Shown: one piece after another, positions 49,201 to 58,200 of the stretch | How positions within the stretch are numbered: the first letter of the stretch is position 1 | Layout: the number at the start of each line of letters is the position of its first letter | Origin: Platynereis dumerilii | Lineage: Eukaryota; Annelida; Polychaeta; Phyllodocida; Nereididae | Assembly (NCBI GenBank): GCA_026936325.1 | Contig: JAPTHN010000001.1 | Coordinates: 76,205,380 to 76,269,379, forward strand | Reading direction: 5' to 3' | Length of the DNA stretch: 64,000 bases | Made by a program: the position numbers and the translations under genes | Notes under the pieces: model-generated | Told to the model about the DNA's origin: nothing | Seen by the model: only the letters and a program-made list of their open reading frames with translations | The model's database searches: none

Positions 49201-50644
49201 CCAAGATTTGAGAAAAAAAAAAAAAAAAAATTTCAACTTTTTTTCAATTTCACTATTTTTTTTTTTTCAAAAAGAGGAAATCAGGCAAGTTTTCTTTTTC
49301 AAATTTAAAAATTTTTTGTGCCAAGATTTACAATTTTTTTTCCTAAATTAAAAAATTTTTTATTTTTTTTCCAAATTTTTTTCAATTTCACCATTTTTTT
49401 CAAAGGAGGAAATTGGGCGACTTCACGATTTGAAAAATCGTACACATTCTTTTCGTGGTTATTTGGATATTATTTTGTACATGGAACAACTACTATAACA
49501 ACACTTAACTTGCCGCAATTCAGAACCACCTTTCTCTGCCATTTCCAAACCATGAAGTAGACTTATCTATTTCACCAGCATTGCTACATATTTTGCCGTC
49601 ATCACTGCCACTTGAGCCAGGCTTTGAATCCGCGGAGTCTTGTGCTAAGATATGATAAGAATGCAAAGTGTTTGAAGGGTTGTCAGTAAAGCTTGAAAAT
49701 TAATTTTGATGAGATGACACGAGAATGACTGTTCCTTGAGATGTCAGACTGTCAAAAACTATGCTTTATTATCAGCGACTCAACTTTATACTACTGTAGT
49801 GCCAGATATTGTTACTCTATGATGCTCATTCTGCAATGTTCACGTTGTAGTTGTACTCATAATTGCTAACATCTAGCCTTTTTGTCAATTTTAATTTCTT
49901 TTAGTACCAAATTTTGATGCTTGTTTTCTGCTGCATCAGTTTCTCAAACAGAACTTTACTCTCTTTTGTCTGTAACTTTTTCATATTTTCTGCGATTCAG
50001 GAGCCACAGCTAGTCATTCTGTGGAGCATGGCTTCAGGACGGTCATTGTGGAGGATGCATGCAGAGGAGTTGCGTTAGAAGACATTGAAGGTACTCGCCA
50101 ACGGTTAACTAGGTCTGGTGCAATTATTGTCGATTCCTCGGAGGTAAGTCAACACTTAAGAAATGTTCAATTTGTAATGTTTTTCAGTTATTCATGTGAA
50201 ATGTTAATGCTAACTCGCATGGTGTACATCTTTATGAAAAACTGCTTGAGGCCTGCCTGTTCCATCGAAAAAGTAAATGACTTTATTCTTCTGGAATCAA
50301 TATTATAAATTTATTTTTTATAGCCTGTAATCCATCTGCTCTAAACACTTTACAAAGGTTAAAGATATAGATCATGTACAATGAAAATCGGAAAGTGATT
50401 AAGAGTCCAAAAAAATCAGAATATTAAGAACTCATTTATGTTTTAACTTCTCAGTTCTGTCCAGAGATATGGTTCCTCAAACATTCTTGATATGAAACAT
50501 CATAATTTGAGAAATTTGTTATAATTTCAGGTTAATGATCTGTTACTTGGCCGTGACCGCCGACCTGAACTGGGCTACCAAGCGGCGTACAACGTGATGC
50601 AGGCCAAGAGACTAGTTAAGGATCAACAACAGAAGGAGGCATAA
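29379..50644 (+). CDS. Naam: nicotinamidase with two N-terminal EF-hands, eight exons
   Basis: Coding exons: 29379-29515, 30250-30376, 31575-31631, 35986-36225, 47652-47780, 48744-48912, 50001-50143 and 50531-50644; 371 residues in frame. Two canonical calcium loops precede the enzyme: D43-D45-D47-G48...E54 and D85-D87-D89-G90...E96. The isochorismatase-fold domain (about 112-350) has the full nicotinamidase set. The triad is D119 (VDVQNDF), K240 (VHKGT) and C285 (AYDICVGAT). The metal ligands are D164 and H166 (DWHPSDH) and H215 (WPAHCVQNSWGSEL). It should convert nicotinamide to nicotinic acid and ammonia for NAD salvage. The architecture matches insect Naam (about 357 residues). The exon 6 acceptor is AAG, with an unusual A before AG; the resulting VVDGSVRV fits the family. 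Intron 4 is about 11.4 kb and full of SINEs and MITEs. Confidence 0.96.
32005..32068 (+). mobile_element. SINE-B tail fragment
   Basis: Contains AATTAGCCTACCAAATGCAT, then AAGCCCCAATCATACATCC, the end shared by SINE-B copies at 33018, 38268 and 40295. The head is missing. Confidence 0.7.
32242..32408. repeat. cluster of nested hairpins
   Basis: A long hairpin (32303-32364) pairs GGGCAGAAATCATT with AATGATTTCTGCCC and, inside it, TTAATGCCC with GGGCATTAA. A second hairpin follows: TTAACGCCC (32377-32385) with GGGCGTTAA (32393-32401). An outer pair TTGGTCAATAA (32246-32256) and TTATTGACCAA (32367-32377) encloses the first. Relative to the inner stem, the second stem has T to C on one arm and A to G on the other, so pairing is kept. 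No coding frame. Probably a foldback element, family unknown. Confidence 0.65.
33018..33125 (+). mobile_element. SINE-B, 3' half
   Basis: Shows CACCTTATTGTCGTGTCCTC, CTAATTAGCCTACC with an expanded C run, AAGTGCATAAATACAGGACA and AAAGCCCCAATC, as in the copy at 40295. The tRNA-like head is absent. Confidence 0.75.
36715..37033 (+). mobile_element. LINE 3' end (L2/CR1-like)
   Basis: The frame near 36715-36882 reads ...KTFADRFFSF...LPLDIRTAESVSDLK, a decayed form of the conserved C-terminus of L2/CR1-type reverse transcriptases (typically RxFSxxAPxLWNSLPxxIR). It is followed by an AT-rich 3' UTR and the end AGCGCTATATAAATG, common to such LINEs. It is 5'-truncated and lies in nicotinamidase intron 4. 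Confidence 0.75.
37034..37914. other. intron 4 DNA, no recognised feature
   Basis: AT-rich intronic sequence of the nicotinamidase gene without open frames or recognisable repeats. Confidence 0.35.
37915..37980. repeat. (GATA)n microsatellite
   Basis: About 16 perfect tetranucleotide units. Confidence 0.98.
38268..38404 (+). mobile_element. SINE-B copy with tRNA-like head
   Basis: The head has box A-like TTGGTCTAGTGGTAGTGTGC and box B-like AGGGTTCGAATTC, as in RNA polymerase III promoters of tRNA-derived SINEs. It continues AGCTCTTGCCGG. The internal body is shortened, and the common end AAGCCCCAATCATACATCCA is present. Confidence 0.82.
39027..39514. mobile_element. 488-bp mariner-like foldback MITE
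   Basis: Inverted ends CAGTGCCGCC and GCGGCACTG are flanked by TA (39025-39026 and 39515-39516), as in Tc1/mariner insertion. Nearly the whole element is a palindrome centred near 39270, with arms of about 220 bp. Paired phrases include AAGTGAAACGCATGA with TCATGCGTTTCACTT, and CTTTGATAAGTAAGTGAA with TTCACTTACTTATCAAAG. No transposase. Confidence 0.88.
39672..39787. mobile_element. short MITE with ATAGGCGTAC ends
   Basis: ATAGGCGTAC at the left and GTACGCCTAT at the right bound about 116 bp holding repeated CCCGAATTTT phrases. A related right end (GTATGCCTATGCGC after a G run) occurs near 12230-12280. No target-site duplication is clear. Confidence 0.5.
40295..40500 (+). mobile_element. SINE-B, fullest copy
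   Basis: The tRNA-like head has GAGAGTTAGCTCAGTTGC (box A region) and GGTTTCGAATCCAGC (box B region). The body has GTCACCTCATTGCCGTGTCC, CTAATCAGCCTACCGAGTGC and AAAGCCCCAATCATCC. It serves as the reference for the other SINE-B copies here. Confidence 0.85.
41450..41488. repeat. 39-bp palindrome
   Basis: TCGATCAAT and ATTGATCGA flank a perfect core ATCTCGATCGAGAT, with short bulges between. Intronic. No known site is recognised. Confidence 0.6.
42592..43233 (+). mobile_element. SINE-A, full-length copy split by a MITE
   Basis: The tRNA-like head (42592-42690) has box A-like TGGTGCAGTGGTTAAGG and a near-perfect box B GGGTTCGAACCCC. The body resumes after a 300-bp insertion (42721-43020) with TTCGGATGAGACGTTAAATT, GGGCAAGTAAAAGATCCC and ACTGGGCTTAGAGGGCTGCA. 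The tail is about seven CTAT units. Without the insertion the SINE is about 340 bp. It is the reference copy for the family. Confidence 0.92.
42721..43020. mobile_element. 300-bp MITE inserted in SINE-A
   Basis: Perfect 14-bp inverted ends CAGGGTTCCCACTC and GAGTGGGAACCCTG are flanked by TGGATG on both sides (42715-42720 and 43021-43026). The interior repeats AACCTGGAAAA phrases. Other SINE-A copies show the empty site, with a single CTGGAT-type sequence at this point, so the duplication is real. The ends look hAT-like but the duplication is 6 bp. Confidence 0.93.
44345..44437 (-). mobile_element. tRNA-like SINE head fragment
   Basis: On the - strand, GGCCTGCTCAGCGCATGC and, about 27 bp later, CAGGGTTGGATTCCTGG resemble boxes A and B of a tRNA-derived SINE. 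It does not match SINE-A or SINE-B closely and does not fold as a complete tRNA by inspection. Confidence 0.4.
44926..45237 (+). mobile_element. SINE-A copy, nearly full length
   Basis: A diverged head with GAGTTTCGAACCC (box B) is followed by GGTGGGGAACCC, GATCCCAGCTGGATGGTTG (the empty site of the MITE at 42721), GGATGAGACATTAAATTGGC and GGGCAAGTAAAAGATCCC, with a CTAT tail. An 8-12-bp insertion around CACTGTGACACTGTCTGT is private to this copy. Confidence 0.88.
45238..47651. other. end of nicotinamidase intron 4, no recognised feature
   Basis: Non-coding. Short frames such as 46239-46442 (-) and 46467-46709 (+) show no domain. No repeat shared with other parts of the window was noticed. 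Confidence 0.35.
48150..48333. mobile_element. Harbinger-like MITE, TTA-flanked
   Basis: Inverted ends GGCCACACATAATTGAT and ATCAATTATGTGTGGTC are flanked by TTA on each side (48147-48149 and 48334-48336), the PIF/Harbinger pattern. The interior holds A and T runs and GACCGACC. It is very close to the copy at 50991. Nicotinamidase intron 5. Confidence 0.88.
49140..49430. repeat. T-rich interspersed repeat, two to three units
   Basis: Long T runs with TCAAAAAGAGGAAATC near 49268 and CAAAGGAGGAAATTGGGC near 49401, so about 130-bp units. Related to 1322-1477. The open frames here are low-complexity artefacts. Confidence 0.55.
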
Positions 50645-53600
50645 TAACGCATTCTGATTCTTACAAACAACTCAATTGTCATCCAAGTGTTTAGTCATTT
50701 TCATTATCTCGATGCTGCCTACTGCTCTGGACATAACAATTACCAGGTATATGTCTCATTGCAAGGTGTTAGTGTTGGGAGACATTATAGCATAATGTTT
50801 TATTACAATTTTTTTTTACTTTTACTTGGTTTATTTTTGTATTTTGTTAATGAGATATGTTTGTGAAGGATAAATGGTTATGTAGTGTGAACAATGAATT
50901 GTTGTTTTAGATAATTGATATTGTTCAGAGAGAAGTTGTTAAGATTATGATTACCTCTATCTCAATATGTTTGTTCATTTTGAGAAGTTAGGCCACACAT
51001 AATTGATTCTTAGCTTCGCGGACCCGCCGACACAATAGATTACCTGCCGATGGAAAAAAAAAAAAATTTTTTTTTTGACATTATAAATTTTTTTTTTTTC
51101 ACCTTTTTTTTTTTGTCCTACCGACCGACCCTAGAAAAAGGGCCTTGAGACGAATCCGAGAAGCTAAAGATCAATTATGTGTGGCCTTAGTATGTTTGTT
51201 CATTCCTTAATTGAAGCTTGTGTTGAAGTAGGTATCAGGTACCATTGTTTAAACTATTGATGTTTTATCTCATTTGTGACATTGTTTGTTTACTATTGAG
51301 TAATTTAGCCTTGATTGTCAGTTAAATTAGCAATGCTGAGAGTTTTCTTGATCATGACAGTTTTACGAAACAACTTTACATCATGGCATTTTTAGATCTT
51401 TACACTTAAATCGATATTTCTTTATTCTGTGTCTTATTGCTATGCAATTATGAATATTTAGGATGATATTAACATTCAAGCTTTTGCACATTTAATCATA
51501 TAGTCAAATGTGTGTAGTCATTCAAGATATTATACACTGCCAATAAGTTGATAGTACTCAAAATATCCTACCATTTGTTGATTGTTTCTGACTAATTAGC
51601 AATTAGATATTTAACACATTATGTTCTCACAAAGGACCTAAGGATATCGCTTAAACGAAGTGATGAGGTATTCCCAGATTTTCAATAAATTGTTAAATGG
51701 AGCAGTGTGCTGTAACTGGTCATAGAGGACACTGTGATCATATAAGTCCTCACAATGTGATGATGTTACCAAACAGTGGAAGGCTAATTGGGTAGTAGTG
51801 ACCCTTCTATGCATGAAGGTGCCCCATTAGTCAAGTAGGCCTTTCCAGTTTTTTATGCCATTCCAGAATCTGGAGAAACAATTATATATAATAATAATGT
51901 ATAATCTCGCTACTTGATCACTTTTCCACAAATATCTGATCAAATGAAATTCAGCATGATACTCCAATTCTCCAAATGAATTCAGACTGCCGGGATAGCA
52001 TAATTTTGCTTAAAAAGATAAAATTGTCCATATGCCTATGTGGCTGACCCAGAATCTTTGGTGATATTCTCTCACATTTTTTTGTCATATCCTGAGGTCT
52101 GGTCGCTGCTCAAATTAATCTGTATCAGTTAAAGATTTCATATTTATCATTCACCCATTGATCTGCTTTTCTAGTTATAGCAATTATGACATCAGGGTAT
52201 ATATATGGTTTTATTTTATACAGCAGAGTATTATATTTATAGCTTTTATATATCAAATTATTTATATTTATATCTTCCTTCCTTAACAAATAATCACTGA
52301 GTGCACCTTTCAATATTAGCCCTTTATTTATCGTGGGCTGAGATGTTTCATTCTGTTATATGTACTACAGACTACGTTGACTTGATAGTCGGTCATTTTT
52401 ATCAATATGTTGTTCGATTGTCATATCATGATATTCTTACTTTATTTCTTACAACAAAAATTTTAATGCGCAATTACGTACAAAATGTGTTGGTCTTCAA
52501 TTCCACTGAAATGCTATATTAGATTATTTCACCTTGTTTAATGGATGAACAGCATCGTGAATTCTTTAGCAAACAGCATTAACGTTTTACTTTATGTTAT
52601 CATTTATTACTCTAGATTATTGTACCTAGTGTATTCTACATGCATTGTAAATATTGTAGCCAAATTTTGTCATGTAAGTGCATATCCAGTAGAGGTCGAC
52701 ACAATTATCATGGTAACTTCCCACTAGGTGGAGACACCTACCATGGCAACTACTATTGCACTGTATTGTATCTGTGATAGAGGAGTTACAGCATTGATAA
52801 TGTAGCTTGAAGGGTCATATTAGGATAGGAAACATGATAGATATTCATAATTGATATTCATAATTGATTACGGCTTATATTCATGGATGTGCAAACTGCG
52901 AATCAACTTCAAACAATCTGAAGTCTGTTTCAATCAATTGTCATGCACGAGTTGCAAAAAAATCTTAAAATCAAAAATTGTGAAATATTGCTTGTTCATG
53001 TAATACATTGTATTGACACCCAGGATACATTTTAGCTATCCGTAGTTACACTGCATGCTCCATCATGAATAGAACAGCGTTTCAACTTGTATCATTGTAC
53101 ATAGGCAGCATAAAGTATAAGAAACACATTTCATCAGTTAAATATTGGTAGGACGAGAAGATTTATAAGGAGACTAAGAGATGCAAGATATATAATTTAT
53201 AAAAGGAATTCAACTTGCATTACTGTTTCATTTCCAATCGATATAATTGTCTGCTCAGAATCAGCAAAATTTCTGGTATTAATCATTAATGTTTGATTTA
53301 AATTATAAATTACTGACTCGTAGCATACTGACCGGATTTGAGTATCCGCTGCCACAGAGCTGTTTGCAAAATTAACATATCGATTATTTATTAAAATGAA
53401 GTATCTCCCCACAAAGATTGAAAGGTATATTTTGGAATGTTGGTATACCTGTGTCCAATGTCTTTTTGCTTGAAGTTGAATTATTCCATCATTAACATTG
53501 CAAACAAAAAGCATTCAGTGTACTAGAGTAGAGCAGTTTATTAATAAATCATTTACCATACACAATTTAAAGAGTTTTATCATTGTTTCCTATTGCCAGT

Positions 53601-55297
53601 CAGCGTGTTTGCCTTTCCTTTTACAGTACTCTGGTTCTCTGAGCTTTGCCGGTGCAACATAATAGATTTGCCTGTGTTTTTATCTGCCTAAAGTTTCTTC
53701 GAAATGTACTTGGCTTGAAATTGGATAAAGCGATGGCAGCTCGGACTATGATCATTGGTTAGGTCATTCCCACGCATCATGTCTTGCCTTCTCTTAAGTT
53801 CTCTTCATTCGTCACATGTACCCTTCATTTCGATAACTTTGTTTTCCAAAGGTCTCATGTTATGTTGAAACCTCAAAATGGAACTTCTGTCAAAAGGATC
53901 TCCATGTCCATTTATATCACAAGTCTTATGAATTCAAAATTATTTGGTGCATTTTTGTTGACTGACTGGTCAGCACAATTCTGTCTTTATGAAGTATTCA
54001 TTTCACTAATGTCTCTTTGGTGTATTGCATTTATAACAAATATATAATTTAGAATCTCTCCATGTTTCTGAGCCATCAAGCAAACAACACATTCATTTAG
54101 TATAAATTTATTTCCGTAAAGAAAATGTACAATTATGATAGTATTTAACAGAAATGCACACTGCATGTGAGTGTATGCTCTTCTCATAGAGATTATACCT
54201 ATAAGCCACTACATAGTTGCCAGTTTAAAGTTAATAGCGGAGGTCCACACAGCAGCTTTAAATATGTAAGGCACACACCCAATAGTTTATTGTCACGATA
54301 TAACAGTCCATTCACTCAGATTAAAAAAAGGATTAACAAAAGTTAGTTGTAATGCTGAATTACACTAAAACCATAGATAAGTATAGCAGATTCAGTTACT
54401 ATAAACAAACATGTACAAAAACAAGACATGGGCTAAGCATCAGATAGAGCACTCAACTATACACTGATGTCTCACGTTTGAGTATTCTTATTGTGATACT
54501 AAAAATTTTGACTCCGACAAGCCGAGGTAAAGGCTTAATAATAAAGTTAATTTCAAAGTGAACATTAGCAACTGGGTGGTAGGTATATATATAATTTTAT
54601 ACTCAGGACTAGAGTATGGTTTGAAATAAAATATATGTACAATCAAGGAACATTGTATAAATTAGTTGATGATAAAATACACAAATACTAGGTAAAAAGG
54701 GTAAATTAGAAGCCAGAGCTACCTGTAGCACCTTAGAAGACATCAATATTAGATTGGGGGTAACTATAGCGGTCATAATATTAATTCATCCTGACATAAA
54801 ATCACATTAATTAAGATGACACCATGTCAGCTTGAATTGCTTTTGATTAGATTGAATTCTAATTCTACGTAAAACATTCAGTAAGTCATTAAAATCAAAC
54901 TGAAATTATTCAACAAATCATCTTCACGTGAATCACGTGGTGTCGTTCAAATTCAAAGGTGGCGCCATAGCCAATTAGTCGGCCGGTGGTTCCACCTTGT
55001 GTTATCATTGGACATTATTGCCCTCTGTGCACGTGCAATGGATGCGGAGGGATTCTTCAACAACAATGTTCAAGTGTCTATAATAATTCTCACTGTACAT
55101 AGATTGCTCTCCAAATTTTACACAGTTCCAGTCTGTATTGATAAGCAGACGGTAGCAAAATACATTGTCATGCAAGCATTCAAACAATTGTAAGGTCCAT
55201 CAAAAATTGAACAGGCAGTAAAATGGTAAATCCTCAAAATGGTAGCACAGTCTATATCACAAATAAACATTCCAAGTCACACATTATTAACATTTCG
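50645..55297. other. intergenic DNA between two convergent genes
   Basis: It holds both 3' UTRs and one MITE (50991-51186). AT-rich. A 105-codon - strand frame (53197-53514) and an 87-codon + frame (53784-54047) show no recognisable domain. Multiple AATAAA/TTTATT strings prevent choosing polyadenylation sites. Confidence 0.4.
50991..51186. mobile_element. Harbinger-like MITE, TTA-flanked
   Basis: Inverted ends GGCCACACATAATTGAT and ATCAATTATGTGTGGCC with TTA duplications (50988-50990 and 51187-51189). It differs from the 48150 copy mostly in the length of its A/T runs, so both moved recently. It lies about 350 bp past the nicotinamidase stop, possibly in its 3' UTR. Confidence 0.9.
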
Positions 55298-58200
55298 TCA
55301 ACACTTTGAAGCCTTAGTAGTGTTCCTCAACACAGTCAATGATTTATTCTTGCGTTCCTGCGCAGAGCTATCATGAATATTTTTATTTAAGTCCGATTTT
55401 CTGTAAGGGGCTTTATCAATAAGTCCAATTTTCTTGAGGGAGAAGGGGGATTTTTTTGAGTTGGGGCTAGCGAGATCGGTCGAAGACGTAGTGATAATCT
55501 CTTTGCTGGAAGCACGGCTGGTGTCGGACAGAGGTAGGTCCTTGGGGCGGGCTTTGTTTGGTGTCTTGACTGGCGATGAACCAGCACTTTTTGCAGTCTT
55601 TTGGGGAGGTTTGTGCAAGTCACGAGCAGTGAACGATGCACTTTGATGTCGTCTTGGACGAGTGGGGAGGGTGTTATTGCTAAGTGAGTCGGAGGGCTCG
55701 TTGACCTTGGACAGACGGTTCAAGGTCCTGTTACCGACGGACGCGGGTCTGATTGAGGTGGATCTGGTCGGAGGTGCGGGGGCGTTCTTCTCCTCTCTCA
55801 ATTCTGCAGCTGTCTTTTTGTTGAAGCGATATGTCGCTGCAGGCATCGTGGCCCTCGTTGCTGAATTCCTTTCGAAATTTGACACAGGAGTGGTTTCTCC
55901 TGAAGACCTGGAGGAAGAATTGCGATTGAGGGAGGACTGCGAAGCCAAAGGTGAACGCCCGGATACTTTGGTTTTTGGGGTGCGTTTTGCAGTAGCACTG
56001 GTGCTGGAGGTCTCACTGCCAATGCTGCTGTTGGAAGCGTGGCGTGTGAGAGTCGATTTGGGTACACTCAGGGTTTTGGGTGCACTCAGGGCTTTCTTGG
56101 TGCGAGAAGCAGTCAGACGAGCTGTCACTTGAGCTGCTGTGTTATTGACCTTGCGTCCCGGGGTAGGAGCTTGTCGTTTAGTGTTGCTACTGGTTGGAAG
56201 TTTGCTGGAGGAGGACGAAGATTTGTTAGAGTCACCAGAATCAGAACGAGATGTTACAGGAGCCGCTCGCCTGGAAGCAGCAGTTGTGCCAATACGACTG
56301 CTCATTCCGATAGATTTTCTGTTCTGAGTGGCAGCCAGGGAAGGTTTGCCTGGTTTGATTGAAGTTGTTCTCTCAGGTGGAGTTGGAGGTCGCTCGCCAC
56401 TGTCTTTCCTTATTGCCTTTTTGTCTTTAGTGGGACTGGCAGATGGTGAACCTGCTTTCCGCACCGACTCGGAGGGTAATCTAGAGTCCTCCGATGTTGG
56501 TGTTTTCGCAGACAAGTTATCTTCCTCATCAGCAGACCTGCACTCAAAGCTAGCTAATTCTTTGTTTTGCACAAGACTGTCAATGCTCCTAGCAAAATTG
56601 GGTTCTTCTGAAGCCTCTCTGCTGCTCTTGTTGCTGTACTCTTTCTTTGGCAAAGTCGGGGTGCCTGGTTGAAGCTCTGAGTCAAGAGTACTGCTCATGG
56701 AAGTGCGCTGAGAACCACTTGGGTCAGATGTGCTCTCAGTTTCGAACCCTTCATCTTTGCCGATTGAGTCTGTCTCTGCCTTGTCTGTCAGAGTTCTCAG
56801 ATGGACATCAGAGATAACTGGACAGTCTGACAATGAATCTCCACTGTTAGGTCGAATCGTACTGACAGACGGGGACCAACTGTCGTCGTTATTGCTATAC
56901 ATAGCAGACAGTGCTCCAAACCGCTGCTTCCTTCTCTGCTTCTCTTCTTCTGCGAGAGAACTCTGAAACTGGTTGACCTTTTGAGATAACTCTTGGGACT
57001 CCAGCTCCTTCCTCATTGGGAATGAAGAGGAGTGGTTGATACGTAAAGACCTCCTGCCCATCCTTGACCTGTCGAGGGAATAGTAGCCAGGGTCGTCACT
57101 TTGGGAGGGTGAGGCTAGTTCGATCTTCTGAAGGGCTGCAGTGACTTCATTAGGATTGAGGTCCGTGTTATATCTGCCTTTACGAGGCAGCGTTGCATAG
57201 CTAGGCATAGACTCATGGTTGTTTTGGACGTTCTCTTCAAGCTTCATAATATTATCTTCGAAAACACGACCCCATCGCCTTGAGTTGGGACTTTGTGGAG
57301 TGGATGAGGACTCGTTAACGGATTCTCTACTCTCCGACACTCTCTCTTGGGACTCTCTACGTCTTGGGACGTCCGTTTGGGACATCTGCTTATTCACATT
57401 GTCATAGGTACTCATTGGTCTTTGAGGTCCCGTCATGTTCTTGAATGCCTCATCCACGTCATTTTTGTCGATGTTGGACTTCCAGCGACCCTTTGAATGC
57501 TCAAGCCAGGCTTTTTCCGACGGGGTCTTGTGTTCCCTATCCTCTGGGAAAAGATTTCGGTGAGAACTGTTTTTCGAGGGGGTCATATTTGGATCGTCGT
57601 CACTCAAATCAGATTTACTACGACTGGTGGTTCTCGGTGGGGGAACGGGAGGATCCGTATCATGCTTATCGAGCCAAGACCTCGTATTTTCAGCCTTGTC
57701 TTCCTTGGCCATTAACTCGATTTCACGACCCGTCCTCTCAACGTGGCGTATAACAGTATCCACATCAGTCAACTTAGCAGCGTTTTTGTCATTCATACTC
57801 GTAATGTCTGCTGCACTGCGTCTGCTCCGAGAGCGCTCCAGGGAGTTGGTTCCACTCGTCTGATCACCATTCAACCTATTCAGTAAACTTTCGCCCTTCT
57901 TGGATTGTTCGTCAATGGTGGACAGAGTGGAGGCCAACTCAACTGAATCGTATTCTCGTCTGTGGCGGAACGACTGGGTCCGCCTTGTTCGATCGAAAGG
58001 TCGAGATTGAGTGGATAAGTCGTCAGTGCTGTGTGAAGTAGATAATGTATGAGAGTCGTTTGATTTGAAGGAGGGCAGGTCTGATGTGTCAGGAGTAATG
58101 CGAACATCAGGGATAATTTTGTCACTGGGAAGGGGTGTGGATTGTTTGTCGGAAGCATCATTCATGCTACTGGTTTGGAGAGCGTTGCGATTGTAACGCT

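Noticed and set aside
49108-49560. Open frames of 66 and 80 codons
   Set aside because: Phe/Lys-rich translation of T-rich repeat DNA.
53197-53514. 105-codon - strand frame between nicotinamidase and formin genes
   Set aside because: No domain, no coding-like composition and no clear splice partner; treated as chance.
55434-56672. Several + strand frames of 70-156 codons opposite the formin exon
   Set aside because: Antisense shadows of a long Ser/Arg-rich coding exon; the - strand frame continues in phase with six upstream exons.
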